Shown here: piece by piece, positions 43,705 to 52,521 of the stretch
Layout of the letters: every line of letters starts with the position of its first letter
Numbering within the stretch: position 1 is the stretch's first letter
Source of the DNA: Neobacillus niacini NBRC 15566
GTDB lineage: Bacteria; Bacillota; Bacilli; Bacillales; Cytobacillaceae
DNA: 64,000 nt
NCBI RefSeq assembly: GCF_001591505.1
Contig: NZ_BCVA01000002.1
Location: 62,001 to 126,000, forward strand
Reading direction: 5' to 3'
The notes under the pieces: model-generated
What the model was told of the DNA's origin: nothing
The model's input: only the letters and a program-made list of their open reading frames with translations
Database searches by the model: none
Position numbers and translations under genes: made by a program

Positions 43705-44747
43705 GAAGGGGAGTTGTAATGGAAGTTAATGATCCTTATGTAACATTTTTAACTTCTGAAGGAGAGTTCTTGCGTGCCCGTAAATTGGATAGGGTCTATT
43801 CTATAGGCGAGGAAATAGATTTTTTCCCTGTTACAGATTATTTACAAAGCACACCAACAGCATCTTTTAAAAACTTTTTTACTTTAAAAAAAGGTTGGAT
43901 AGCGTTGGCTGTTCTGTTAATAAGTGTAGGCTCTTTTATACCAGTTTATCAAAGTAACAAAGCATATGCTTATATGTCGATTGATACTAGCACTAGTATT
44001 GAAATGGGATTAAATAAAGATATGCAGGTAGTTGAATTAAAGGGATTTAATAAAGAAGCAGAAAAAATTATTTCCAAAATAGATTGGAAAAAGATGGATG
44101 TTTCTGAGTTAACTACCATGATATTGACAGAATTAAAAGAAGATGGTTATATCACACAAGCTGAGCCAGTCTTAATTTCAACTGTTAAAACGGATAAGTT
44201 AAAAGAGAATGGATTAGTGAAACTTGAGGAAAATATCAAGCAGATTAAAGAAACGGTTGATAAAAATATTATAGAAGTAAATATGTATACAAGTACTCAA
44301 GAAGAAGTAGAAAAAGCTCAAGACTCAGGTGTTCCAGTCGGGCTCTATCATAAAAATAAAAATAAAAATAATTCCGCAAAAGATAAGGAATCAGAGGAAA
44401 AAGTTAAGCGGACAAAGGTGGAAAAAGTGAACCAAACAGATACGACTCCATCTGAGTCTTCATCTACTACAGCACTGCCTCCTGGCCAGCAAAAGAAACA
44501 AGAACAAGATAACAATCTTTTAAATAACAATCAACAGGTAAACCAAAACCAAAGTGAAACTATCCCAAATAGTCAACCTCTGCCAGCAGAGCAAGGTAAT
44601 GGAAATCAGGCTGCACCTGGATTAAACAAAGATGGAAATGACAAACACGAACAAAATCAATGGAATCATAGACAGACCAACAAACAAGATAAACAGCAGC
44701 ACAATAAGCAGCCTCAAACAAACAATCATGGGAAGAATAGCAAATAA
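43701..44747 (+). CDS. rsgI: Anti-sigma-I factor RsgI
   Basis: A 348-residue single-pass membrane protein. Residues 1-55 form the RsgI N-domain that binds SigI (RRGVVMEVNDPYVTFLTSEGEF, given by its ends), a membrane helix spans about 64-83, residues about 90-215 form the periplasmic part with SIDTSTSIEMGLNKDMQVVELKGFNKEA, and the rest is an Asn/Gln/Lys-rich, low-complexity tail. The YMSIDxxxSIEMxxN segment is the conserved self-cleavage region in RsgI proteins. It would be cut by regulated proteolysis to release SigI. The terminator at 44746-44774 ends the operon. Confidence 0.92.
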   Translation: MRRGVVMEVNDPYVTFLTSEGEFLRARKLDRVYSIGEEIDFFPVTDYLQSTPTASFKNFFTLKKGWIALAVLLISVGSFIPVYQSNKAYAYMSIDTSTSIEMGLNKDMQVVELKGFNKEAEKIISKIDWKKMDVSELTTMILTELKEDGYITQAEPVLISTVKTDKLKENGLVKLEENIKQIKETVDKNIIEVNMYTSTQEEVEKAQDSGVPVGLYHKNKNKNNSAKDKESEEKVKRTKVEKVNQTDTTPSESSSTTALPPGQQKKQEQDNNLLNNNQQVNQNQSETIPNSQPLPAEQGNGNQAAPGLNKDGNDKHEQNQWNHRQTNKQDKQQHNKQPQTNNHGKNSK

Positions 44748-44774
44748 AAAGTCCGGCAAAATGCCGGACTTTTT
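44746..44774. terminator. Bidirectional terminator between rsgI and the SASP gene
   Basis: Perfect 12-base arms AAAAAGTCCGGC (44746-44757) and GCCGGACTTTTT (44763-44774), five-base loop. Confidence 0.88.
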
Positions 44775-44793
44775 CCATGTTTATTCAGTTGTA

Positions 44794-44991
44794 TTATTGT
44801 TGCTGTCCTGCCATTTGAGCCTGAGCTTGTTTTACTAATCTTTTCGTAATTTCGCCGCCAACAGAACCATTTGCACGGGACACTGTATCAGACCCTAAAT
44901 TTACTCCAAACTCTTGGGCAATTTCATATTTTACCTGATCAAGGTATTGCTCTATTCCTGGAACTAATAATTTATTGCTGCTGTTAGTCAT
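44794..44991 (-). CDS. Small acid-soluble spore protein, alpha/beta type
   Basis: A 65-residue SASP that binds and protects spore [36 protein letters not shown] (given by its ends) contains the GPR protease site EIAQEFGV and the DNA-binding [11 protein letters not shown] helix. Start ATG 44991 has AAGGAG nine bases upstream; TTG 45000 would overlap it. A SigG-like promoter is at 45041-45069. Confidence 0.95.
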   Translation of the reverse strand: MTNSSNKLLVPGIEQYLDQVKYEIAQEFGVNLGSDTVSRANGSVGGEITKRLVKQAQAQMAGQQQ

Positions 44992-45016
44992 TTTTGTCAA
45001 CTCCTTAAATATCTCT

Positions 45017-45069
45017 ACAGAGATTTTTTCTCTGTAATTGTATTATGATTCAAATATTTATTTTCATAA
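45017..45069 (-). promoter_or_regulatory. SigG-like promoter and leader hairpin of the SASP gene
   Basis: On the minus strand TTATG (complement of 45065-45069) and CATAATA (complement of 45041-45047) are spaced by 17 bases, in line with forespore SigG promoters. The leader contains ACAGAGA/TCTCTGT arms (45017-45035) that may stabilise the mRNA. Confidence 0.5.
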
Positions 45070-45107
45070 GTGGAAATGTTTTGCGAATATGGAACGTTAT
45101 AAATTAA

Positions 45108-45458
45108 TCAATCGGTACCCTTGCTAACATCAATAGTGGGGTGCATAAAGGGATAGGCTTTGGGTTTCTTTTTATTTTCAAGCAATTCCCGATTTTCCGC
45201 AGTATTCCAGCCGATATCGTTTGTCGGGTGTACCCACTCCTCCCCTGCCATAATTTCAGGGTCAGTGTCTTCGGTCCAATTTTCCAACGGTGAGTTTGGG
45301 GAAGAATAGTTACTGTCACCAATTACCACCCCATGTTCATTCACAAATGGGGGCTTCATTTTAATTCCTGTACCCTCAAAACTTGGGGCATTAATTTGAT
45401 GCGGCATTGTCTCATTGATTGTTACTTTTTCATCGGTTTTTTTATGTTCTTTGGTCAT
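45108..45458 (-). CDS. DUF3905 protein
   Basis: A 116-residue hydrophilic protein. APSFEGTGIKMKPPFVNEHGVVIGDS and NWTEDTDPEIMAGEEWVHPTNDIGWNT (given by their ends) match DUF3905, a family restricted to spore-forming Bacillaceae; function is unknown. ATG 45458 follows GAGTGAGG. It lies between SASP and two tiny ORFs and may be sporulation-expressed. Confidence 0.78.
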   Translation of the reverse strand: MTKEHKKTDEKVTINETMPHQINAPSFEGTGIKMKPPFVNEHGVVIGDSNYSSPNSPLENWTEDTDPEIMAGEEWVHPTNDIGWNTAENRELLENKKKPKAYPFMHPTIDVSKGTD

Positions 45459-45585
45459 TTTCCTCACTCCTATTTTTCTTTATTTTTAGCTGGAAGGGCA
45501 AATTTATTTATGAAAAATAAGGAAGTGATTGATTTTCTGCTTTTGTAAAAACTAATCATGTAACATAAAAAGGGAGGCTGATAAT

Positions 45586-45747
45586 ATGGCTAAACGAAAA
45601 GCAGAACATGATGCTGTAAATAAATATTCCAAAACTCCTCATAAGAATGTGCAGGAAAGTGAATTTTCCGCAGAATATGCAGGGACAGAAGATGCCATTA
45701 AGGTTCAAAACCGTAATTCCAAGCTTGGAAAAAAAGGAAGAAGTTAA
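45586..45747 (+). CDS. Small basic protein, possibly YfhD-like
   Basis: A 53-residue hydrophilic peptide beginning MAKRKAEHDAVNKYSKTP with ESEFSAEYAGTED in the middle. The EFSAE segment recalls the YfhD family of small Bacillus spore proteins, but the match is short. AGGGAGG precedes the ATG. The next gene starts inside its stop codon (TAATG), so they are coupled. No known function. Confidence 0.6.
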   Translation: MAKRKAEHDAVNKYSKTPHKNVQESEFSAEYAGTEDAIKVQNRNSKLGKKGRS

Positions 45748-45881
45748 TGAAAGATAAAAAAAGTCTCCAAAACACACGAGAGGAATTCAGCATTGAATTT
45801 GGCGACGTTAATGGTATAAAGCTTTATGAAGTACTCCAAACAAGGGACACCAATAAAAAGTCTTCCAAAAAAGAAAAATAA
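45747..45881 (+). CDS. Tiny ORF coupled to the preceding gene
   Basis: A 44-residue peptide, MKDKKSLQNTREEFSIEFGD..., ending in Lys-rich KKSSKKEK. Its ATG overlaps the preceding stop (TAATG), the reading frame closes right before the terminator, and the EEFSIEFGD segment resembles the ESEFSAEYAG of its neighbour, suggesting a tandem pair. Function is unknown. Confidence 0.5.
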   Translation: MKDKKSLQNTREEFSIEFGDVNGIKLYEVLQTRDTNKKSSKKEK

Positions 45882-45907
45882 GCCGGCAGAATTGCCGGCT
45901 ATTTTTT
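45881..45907. terminator. Bidirectional terminator
   Basis: Arms AGCCGGCA (45881-45888) and TGCCGGCT (45893-45900), four-base loop, then ATTTTTT; it also serves the leftward radical SAM gene. Confidence 0.85.
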
Positions 45908-47648
45908 AAACTCTAAAAGGAAATATAATCGTTCCTTTATTGGACGGGTCAAAATAAGCTAATAAATAAGAAGGCTCTTTTACAATCTGACCTGATGTTA
46001 AGTAAGTGGACAGGTTAAAAGACATTTCTTCAATCATCGTATGCTTGTATAAATCTTTCTCATCAAGAGTCAGTTCCAAATAAGAATGTCCTAGAAGCGA
46101 TGGATTTTCAATTATTTGCTTAAATAGTTCTGTTCTGGTCTGTTTATTTGAACTTTGTTCCCACCAAGGTTTGCGCGGTTTATACTTATGATTAATTAAA
46201 TAATCATATTTCATCAGCCCGGCGATAATGTCAATGTCGCTTGCCGGTTTTGATTCTAGAAACGAAAATAATCTTCGAAATAAATCTTCTAATTGATGAC
46301 CAATTCTGGACCATCCTTGCTCATCCCAATAAGTCCCGAACTCTTGGAAAAAGTCAAAAGGGGAAGGAAACACATTTGTAACTAAATATTCAATCGTATG
46401 ATTCATTCGATGGTCATTCCAATATTTTTCTAGAACATCCTCCACCTGTTTAATTCTGAGAATATCATGAAATGGCAGAACATTATTCCCCAAAATTTCA
46501 TAAGGCGATTGATCCATATAAATATAATCATGGTCTTCAGCACGAAGTCTAAGTCCAGTCCCTCTTAACATTTTTAAAAATCCTAACTGCAGTTCTTCTG
46601 GCCGGAGTTCAAAGACATCATTAAATGTTTTCCGAAAGGAGGCATAATCTTCCTCTGGAAGACCAGCAATTAAATCAAGATGCTGGTCAATTTTTCCGCC
46701 ATCTTTCACCAAGGTGACCGTTCGCGTTAGTTTCTCAAAATTTTGTTTACGCATGACAAGCTCATTCGTATAATCATTAGTTGATTGTACCCCGATTTCA
46801 AAACGAAACAGCCCAGTAGGTGCTTCTTTATTTAAGAATTCGATAACTTCAGGTCTCATGATGTCTGCAGTAATCTCAAATTGAAAAACTGTTCCTGGCA
46901 GATGCTCATCTATTAGGAAACGGAACATTTCCATCGCATAGCTTCTGCTAATATTAAAAGTACGATCCACAAATTTAATCGTCTTTGCCCCGTTGTCCAT
47001 TAAATATCGTATATCATTCTTAATTTTCTCTCTGTCAAAATAGCGTACTCCGACTTCAATGGAAGATAGACAAAATTGACAGCTAAATGGACATCCTCTG
47101 CTTGTCTCGATATACGTGACACGCTTTCCTAAATGAGCTGTATCTTCAGGAAATCGGTATGGAGAAGGAAGTTCTTTTAGGTCTAGTTTATTCATCTGAG
47201 GGGTGACCCTTACCTGTCCATTTTCACGGTAGGCGATTCCGGGAACATTTCTGTACTGTCCTTCTCCAGTCATTTCAGTTAACAACTGTTTAAATGAATG
47301 TTCTCCTTCTCCGATAATAATAAAGTCAACACCTGGAAGTTTTTCCATCCATTCTACCGTATCGTAAGTCACTTCAGGACCGCCTAAAACAATTTGGATA
47401 GAAGGATCGATTTTTTTCAGCATAGTGACTACTTTAATTGTTTCTTCAATGTTCCAAATGTAACAGCTAAACCCAATGACAGTTGGTTTTTGCTGATAGA
47501 GGTCAGAGACAATATTCATAGCGGGATCTTTTATTGTATATTCCTTCAGCTGGATATTGAATTCCGGAGCTGCGTAAGCCTTTAAATAACGGATTGCTAA
47601 ATTTGTATGAATATATTTAGCATTTAAGGTACTACAAATAACGTTCAT
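45906..47648 (-). CDS. B12-binding radical SAM protein (DUF4080)
   Basis: A 580-residue iron-sulfur enzyme. The N-terminal cobalamin-binding-like domain (about 1-135) has VIGFSCYIWNIEE, IVLGGPEVTYD and FIIIGEGEHSF. The radical SAM core (about 170-400) has the cluster motif in ETSRGCPFSCQFCLSS and GxIxxE-type features (FEIGVQSTN). A C-terminal DUF4080 domain follows. The substrate is unknown; members may modify tRNA, lipids or cofactors. AAGGAG is seven bases before the ATG. It diverges from the ferredoxin oxidoreductase genes, which could supply reduced ferredoxin or share control. Confidence 0.88.
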   Translation of the reverse strand: MNVICSTLNAKYIHTNLAIRYLKAYAAPEFNIQLKEYTIKDPAMNIVSDLYQQKPTVIGFSCYIWNIEETIKVVTMLKKIDPSIQIVLGGPEVTYDTVEWMEKLPGVDFIIIGEGEHSFKQLLTEMTGEGQYRNVPGIAYRENGQVRVTPQMNKLDLKELPSPYRFPEDTAHLGKRVTYIETSRGCPFSCQFCLSSIEVGVRYFDREKIKNDIRYLMDNGAKTIKFVDRTFNISRSYAMEMFRFLIDEHLPGTVFQFEITADIMRPEVIEFLNKEAPTGLFRFEIGVQSTNDYTNELVMRKQNFEKLTRTVTLVKDGGKIDQHLDLIAGLPEEDYASFRKTFNDVFELRPEELQLGFLKMLRGTGLRLRAEDHDYIYMDQSPYEILGNNVLPFHDILRIKQVEDVLEKYWNDHRMNHTIEYLVTNVFPSPFDFFQEFGTYWDEQGWSRIGHQLEDLFRRLFSFLESKPASDIDIIAGLMKYDYLINHKYKPRKPWWEQSSNKQTRTELFKQIIENPSLLGHSYLELTLDEKDLYKHTMIEEMSFNLSTYLTSGQIVKEPSYLLAYFDPSNKGTIIFPFRV

Positions 47649-47735
47649 CGTAAAACTCCTTCAACAAAATAAAAACAATAGTATATTATACCCCATTTTT
47701 GAAAAAAAGGATAACTCAAGAAGTATGATATTACT

Positions 47736-47753
47736 GTTATACTACAGTATAAC
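47736..47753. promoter_or_regulatory. Perfect 18-base palindrome in the divergent intergenic region
   Basis: GTTATACTACAGTATAAC has perfect eight-base arms around AC. It sits 88 bases from the radical SAM start and about 200 bases from the oxidoreductase start; a half copy (CTGTTATA) follows at 47756-47763. The rest of the 303-base gap shows no clear sigma-A promoter. It is probably a regulator site; the regulator is unknown. Confidence 0.45.
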
Positions 47754-47951
47754 TTCTGTTATATAATCATTTTTCCACCAAAATCCATATAAATTAACGT
47801 TTTTTTTAAGTTGTTGAAAAGTGTTATAGAATTTTTTTGAAGATGTTTGATTTTTGTCACAGCGTGAAAAAAATAAATGTCCTACAATGAATGAGGGGAA
47901 TTTATATTATATGTATTTTCAGTCTTTTTGAACAAGAAGGGGAGGGACACT

Positions 47952-48965
47952 ATGTCTATATTACCGAAGAAAAATAATCTTGGTTTCTTTGAAATCCGCC
48001 TTGAATCAATTGGTGGTCTTGGAGCAAACTTGGCCGGAAAAATGCTGGCAGAAGCAGGAGTGCTAGGACTTGGTCTGAATGGATCTAATTTTTCATCTTA
48101 TGGCTCTGAAAAGAAAGGATCACCGGTTAAAAGTTTTATCCGTTATTGTGACCCAGGAGTTGAAATAAGAGATCACAGCCCCATTGAGCAGCCGCATATT
48201 GTGGCAGTTTTTCATGAAGCACTTTATAAAACGGTGGATGTAGTCAGCGGTTTGAATGCTGATGGCATCGCCCTTGTAAATACCTCAAGAGAGTTCGATG
48301 AAGTGAGAAGGGATTTAAAATTAGAATATGGAACACTTGCGATAGTGGACGCATTAACCATTGCTGTTGAGGAAAAAACGAAAGTTAACACGGCAATGCT
48401 CGGTGCGTTGTATCGTATTTGTGATTTCCTAGACCCAGAATCAATGCGGAATGTCATCCGAAAAACATTTGAAAAGAAGTACCCTCATCTCGTTGAACCT
48501 AATATACGTACGTTCGATCGGGGTTATCATGAAGTACAATTTAAAACGTATGAAGTCCCTGAGGGTGCAGAAGGAAAAAGTTTTACACGACCACTTCCAC
48601 AACTGGGATACTTGACACAGGAAATTGGCGGAGTTATGACAGCGCAAGCAAATAGTATTTTAAAAGATTTAAGCGGGTCGCGGCAAGGATTCCTTCCAGA
48701 ATTTAAAAAGGATAAATGCATCCATTGTGCTGCTTGTGATAATGTCTGTCCAGACTATTGCTTCGTTTGGGAAGCCGGTGAAGATAAAAAGGGCAGAAAG
48801 CAAATGTTCCTTAAAGGGATTGATTATCAATATTGTAAGGGCTGTCTAAAATGCGTAGAAGCTTGTCCAACTGATGCACTAGGAGATCTTCGTGAAATGA
48901 TTGGATATGCAGAAGCTAACCGCGTGAAACAGAACTTTCCTTATCTAGCAGGGGGGATTTCATAA
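47952..48965 (+). CDS. 2-oxoacid:ferredoxin oxidoreductase, gamma plus ferredoxin (delta) subunit
   Basis: A 337-residue fusion. Residues about 10-200 are the gamma-type domain (IRLESIGGLGANLAGKMLAEAGVL, given by its ends; GSPVKSFIRY). The C-terminal part has two 4Fe-4S motifs: CIHCAACDNVCPDYC from Cys256 and CKGCLKCVEACP from Cys295. It carries electrons from the thiamine site to ferredoxin. ATG 47952 follows GGGGAGGG. It overlaps the catalytic subunit gene by one base (TAATG). Confidence 0.88.
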   Translation: MSILPKKNNLGFFEIRLESIGGLGANLAGKMLAEAGVLGLGLNGSNFSSYGSEKKGSPVKSFIRYCDPGVEIRDHSPIEQPHIVAVFHEALYKTVDVVSGLNADGIALVNTSREFDEVRRDLKLEYGTLAIVDALTIAVEEKTKVNTAMLGALYRICDFLDPESMRNVIRKTFEKKYPHLVEPNIRTFDRGYHEVQFKTYEVPEGAEGKSFTRPLPQLGYLTQEIGGVMTAQANSILKDLSGSRQGFLPEFKKDKCIHCAACDNVCPDYCFVWEAGEDKKGRKQMFLKGIDYQYCKGCLKCVEACPTDALGDLREMIGYAEANRVKQNFPYLAGGIS

Positions 48966-51259
48966 TGGCAATGGTAGAAGAACAACTAACGAAACCAGCA
49001 GTTGCTGAACAGCTTTCAACTTTTGAATCAGGAAATGAAATGGCTGCAATGGCTGCAGCACAAATCAATTATCATATTATGGGGTATTTCCCAATTACAC
49101 CATCAACGGAAGTAGCTCAATTTTTAGACCAAATGAAAGCCCGCGGCGAACATGATATTAAGTTAATCCCTGCGGATGGTGAGCATGGTTCAGCAGGTAT
49201 CTGCTATGGTGCTGCAGCTACAGGTGCCAGGGTCTTTAATGCTACTAGTGCAAATGGGCTTCTTTATATGATCGAACAGCTTCCTGTACAGGCCGGTACC
49301 CGTTTTCCAATGGTAATGAATCTTGTAACGCGTGCAGTCAGTGGACCACTAGATATAAGAGGCGATCATTCTGACCTCTACTTTGCTCTAAATACTGGCT
49401 GGGTCATCTTAACCGCCAGAACACCACAGGCCGTTTATGATATGAATATTATGGCACTTAAAATTGCAGAGCACTCAAAGGTGCGTCTGCCAGTAATCGT
49501 AGCCTATGATGGATTTTTTACATCACATCAAAAACGCCGGGTAGAATACTTTAAAGATAGAAAAGTGGTCCAACAATTTGTGGGTGTGTGTCCAACAGAT
49601 TATCATTTTGCTAGAGATCCAAAAAAACCTGTCACGATTGGTGCACATATGAATGGTGATGATCTAATCAATAACCATTTCCAACAATCTGAAGCTATAT
49701 ATGCGGCTGGTGAGGTTTTTAGAGAGGTCGCGGCTGAATATGCCCGTATTTCCGGCCGTGAATATCCGGTATTAGATTTATATAAAATGGAAGATGCAGA
49801 AGTTGCATTATTCTTATTAAACTCTGCTGCTGAATCAGCAAAAGATGTTGTGGACCAATTACGTGCAAAAGGTATTAAAGCTGGTGTTATCAGCCCAAAT
49901 ATCATTCGTCCATTTCCAGCTAAAGAAATCCGTCAAGCGCTTAAAAATGTAAAAGCATTATTAGTAGGTGAGCGAGCAGATTCATATGGTGCTAATGGTC
50001 CTAACTTAACTCATGAAGTAAAATCAGCACTCCAAGAAGACAGAAATAATCAAACGATTGTTCTTAGCCGTGTTTTTGGTCTAGGAGGTAAAGATTTCTA
50101 CGCAAGTGATGCTGAAAATTTCTTCGATATGACCATTGAAGCGATGGAAAAAGGATTTGCTGAAAAGCCATTTGATTATTACGGTCATGTACCGGGCAAT
50201 CCGGAGAAAATCCTTAAGCCTGTAATCACACCGCAGCACGGTGATGTGTATAATTCTGGTTTAATAGAAGTAAAAATGGATGAAGAAACCAATAAACTTA
50301 AAGTGAAAATACCTCCGCTTCGTGCACTGACAACTAAACCGAAGCGAATTGCCTCAGGGCACGGAGCATGTCCAGGCTGTGGTATTTTTGCTGGGCTGGA
50401 ACTATTCTTTAAAGGAATAGAAGGAGATATCGTTACATTATTCCAAACAGGCTGTGCATATGTAACGACGACCTCTTATCCGCACAGTTCCCATAAACAA
50501 ACGATGATTCATAATCTATTCCAAAATGGTGCTGCTACGTTATCGGGAACATTAGAAGCATTCCTTGAATTAAAACGCCGCGGTGAAATTGAGGTTTCTG
50601 ATGATGCGACGTTTGTTATGATTACCGGTGATGGCGGTATGGACATCGGTATGGGTTCTGCTATAGGTACAGCACTACGTGGGCATAAGCTAATTATGCT
50701 TGAATATGATAATGAGGGTTATATGAATACAGGCTCTCAAATGTCTTATTCTACACCAATTGGTCATATGACAAGTACGTCTGGTGTTGGTAAGGCACAA
50801 AAGGGAAAAGGATTCCATCATAAAGATACCGCGCAAATTATGGCGGCAACTAATATTCCTTACGTATTTACAGGCGCTGAAGCGTTCCCGCAAGACTTAA
50901 TAAAAAAGGGTGCGAAAGCACAATGGTATGCACAGAATGTAGGAACAGTTTATGGGAAAATTCTTATTACCTGTCCGCTTAATTGGAAATCGGAAGACCG
51001 CTATGGGGCAACGATATTAGAACGGGCCGTAAATTCTTGCTTCTTCCCGCTGTATGAGGTCGAACAGGGGGTTACAAGCATTACTTACAACCCGGAAGAT
51101 AAAAATAAACGAGTAGCTATTTCTGAATGGCTAAAATATATGGGTAAAACAAAACATCTGCTAAAAGAAGAAAACAACTCTATCTTAGAAGAATTTGAGG
51201 CAGAAGTAGAAAAAAGATGGCAGCGTCTAAAAGCAAAGCACGAAAATCCATTCCTTTAA
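48965..51259 (+). CDS. 2-oxoacid:ferredoxin oxidoreductase, fused alpha-beta catalytic subunit
   Basis: A 764-residue protein. Residues about 15-400 are the alpha part (NYHIMGYFPITPSTEVAQFL, DGEHGSAGICYGAAATGARVF); residues about 440-764 are the beta part with HGACPGCGIF, FQTGCAYVTTTSYP and the thiamine-binding GDGGMDIGMGSAIGTALRGH. It would oxidatively decarboxylate a 2-oxoacid (pyruvate or 2-oxoisovalerate type) to an acyl-CoA while reducing ferredoxin. The exact substrate is not evident. The two-gene layout (gamma-delta, alpha-beta) is compact. The terminator at 51265-51304 ends the operon. Confidence 0.88.
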   Translation: MAMVEEQLTKPAVAEQLSTFESGNEMAAMAAAQINYHIMGYFPITPSTEVAQFLDQMKARGEHDIKLIPADGEHGSAGICYGAAATGARVFNATSANGLLYMIEQLPVQAGTRFPMVMNLVTRAVSGPLDIRGDHSDLYFALNTGWVILTARTPQAVYDMNIMALKIAEHSKVRLPVIVAYDGFFTSHQKRRVEYFKDRKVVQQFVGVCPTDYHFARDPKKPVTIGAHMNGDDLINNHFQQSEAIYAAGEVFREVAAEYARISGREYPVLDLYKMEDAEVALFLLNSAAESAKDVVDQLRAKGIKAGVISPNIIRPFPAKEIRQALKNVKALLVGERADSYGANGPNLTHEVKSALQEDRNNQTIVLSRVFGLGGKDFYASDAENFFDMTIEAMEKGFAEKPFDYYGHVPGNPEKILKPVITPQHGDVYNSGLIEVKMDEETNKLKVKIPPLRALTTKPKRIASGHGACPGCGIFAGLELFFKGIEGDIVTLFQTGCAYVTTTSYPHSSHKQTMIHNLFQNGAATLSGTLEAFLELKRRGEIEVSDDATFVMITGDGGMDIGMGSAIGTALRGHKLIMLEYDNEGYMNTGSQMSYSTPIGHMTSTSGVGKAQKGKGFHHKDTAQIMAATNIPYVFTGAEAFPQDLIKKGAKAQWYAQNVGTVYGKILITCPLNWKSEDRYGATILERAVNSCFFPLYEVEQGVTSITYNPEDKNKRVAISEWLKYMGKTKHLLKEENNSILEEFEAEVEKRWQRLKAKHENPFL

Positions 51260-51264
51260 TTGAT

Positions 51265-51304
51265 AAAAAGGTAAAGCAAATCATTATTTCGCTTTACCTT
51301 TTTT
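51265..51304 (+). terminator. Terminator after the oxidoreductase operon
   Basis: Arms AAAAAGGTAAAGC (51265-51277) and GCTTTACCTTTTT (51291-51303), 13-base loop. Confidence 0.85.
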
Positions 51305-51433
51305 GGATTTTCCCAATCAGAATACCTAACAATGTCATTATTTTTCTGTCAAGTAAAAAGGATTTTCTATTATAATGTAGAATATAGGATAAATATAATT
51401 ACCTTATTTTGGTTTCATGAGGCTGGTGTTTTA

Positions 51434-52486
51434 ATGGAAAAGGAATTGCTTAAAAGCGAACAAAAATTCCGAAGGATCTTTGAAGATTCCATGGACGGAC
51501 TTATTTTATGGGATGACATGTATAAAATTGTCGATACCAATTGTTCTGCCATGAGGATATTTGGACTTTCAAAAGATAAAATGGCAGGACGCTCTGTACT
51601 AGATTTATTTTGTCACTTAAGTGAGGAAATAATTAATCATTTTAAGCAGGTAACAAATAATGGTAAACAATGTTCATCCATGGTGATTGAAGGGACTGAC
51701 GGGGTAGTAAGACATTTTGATTACTCTACAAAGCGCGGAATTATCGATGGATTGAATCTCACTGTTATTACAGATGTAACTGAAAAGGCCCAAATGCAAG
51801 AGCAGTTGAGGAAATCTGACCGACTAAACCTTATTGGTGAGCTTGCTGCGGGAATTGCCCATGAAATTAGAAATCCAATGACTGCTTTGAAAGGGTTTAT
51901 TCAATTACTTGAGCCTAGTATTAAAGCCGAGCACTCTATGTATTATGATGTCATTACCTCAGAGTTAGCGAGAATTGACTCTATTATTAATGAATTCCTA
52001 ATTTTGGCAAAGCCTCAAGAAACCAAGTATGAAGAGAAGGATATTTGTCAAATAATGAGGGAAACAGTGGATTTATTAAGTGCACAAGCGGTACTATATA
52101 ATGTTCAATTTCATACTCATTATGAAGATAAATTAGAGTACGTTAATTGTGAACCAAACCAATTAAAAAAGGTTTTTATAAATCTTATTAAAAATGCAAT
52201 TGAGGTCATGCCAAACGGCGGAGTAATTAAGATTTCGATAAGTACCATCAATGACCAATTTATACAGATATCGATTTGTGACCAAGGAAAGGGAATACCC
52301 TCTGATCAAATAAAAAAGCTTGGGGAGCCGTTTTACACGACCAAAGAAAAAGGTACGGGGCTTGGATTGATGGTAAGTTATCGAATTATCGAAGAACATA
52401 ATGGAAGTATTGAAGTAGAGAGTAAAGAAGGGATAGGAACCTTATTTAAGATTAGGATACCATTGAATCATTTAGCTAAGGTATAG
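51434..52486 (+). CDS. Cytosolic PAS-domain histidine kinase, sporulation-kinase-like
   Basis: A 350-residue soluble kinase: one PAS domain (about 8-118, FRRIFEDSMDGLILWDD ... VITDVTEKAQ), HisKA with LAAGIAHEIRNPMTALKGF (His143), N box (INLIKNAIEVMP), G1 CDQGKGIP and G2 KGTGLGLMVSYRIIEEHNG. This type (AHEIRNPMT...) is the sporulation kinase/KinE group that phosphorylates Spo0F. In B. subtilis kinE also lies near the mtn genes, but KinE is larger. ATG 51434 is preferred with GAGG/GGTG upstream. No response regulator is adjacent. Confidence 0.85.
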   Translation: MEKELLKSEQKFRRIFEDSMDGLILWDDMYKIVDTNCSAMRIFGLSKDKMAGRSVLDLFCHLSEEIINHFKQVTNNGKQCSSMVIEGTDGVVRHFDYSTKRGIIDGLNLTVITDVTEKAQMQEQLRKSDRLNLIGELAAGIAHEIRNPMTALKGFIQLLEPSIKAEHSMYYDVITSELARIDSIINEFLILAKPQETKYEEKDICQIMRETVDLLSAQAVLYNVQFHTHYEDKLEYVNCEPNQLKKVFINLIKNAIEVMPNGGVIKISISTINDQFIQISICDQGKGIPSDQIKKLGEPFYTTKEKGTGLGLMVSYRIIEEHNGSIEVESKEGIGTLFKIRIPLNHLAKV

Positions 52487-52487
52487 G

Positions 52488-52520
52488 AAAACCACTACCA
52501 ATAAAGGAAGTGGTTTTTTT
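52488..52520. terminator. Terminator after the PAS kinase
   Basis: Arms AAAACCACT (52488-52496) and AGTGGTTTT (52509-52517), T7 tail; it overlaps the end region of the convergent mtnU gene. Confidence 0.85.
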
Positions 52521-52521
52521 G

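Noticed and set aside
44480-44745. Repeat array or CRISPR-like pattern in the rsgI tail
   Set aside because: The repetitive look comes from Asn/Gln/Lys codons of the low-complexity RsgI tail; there are no regular repeats or spacers.
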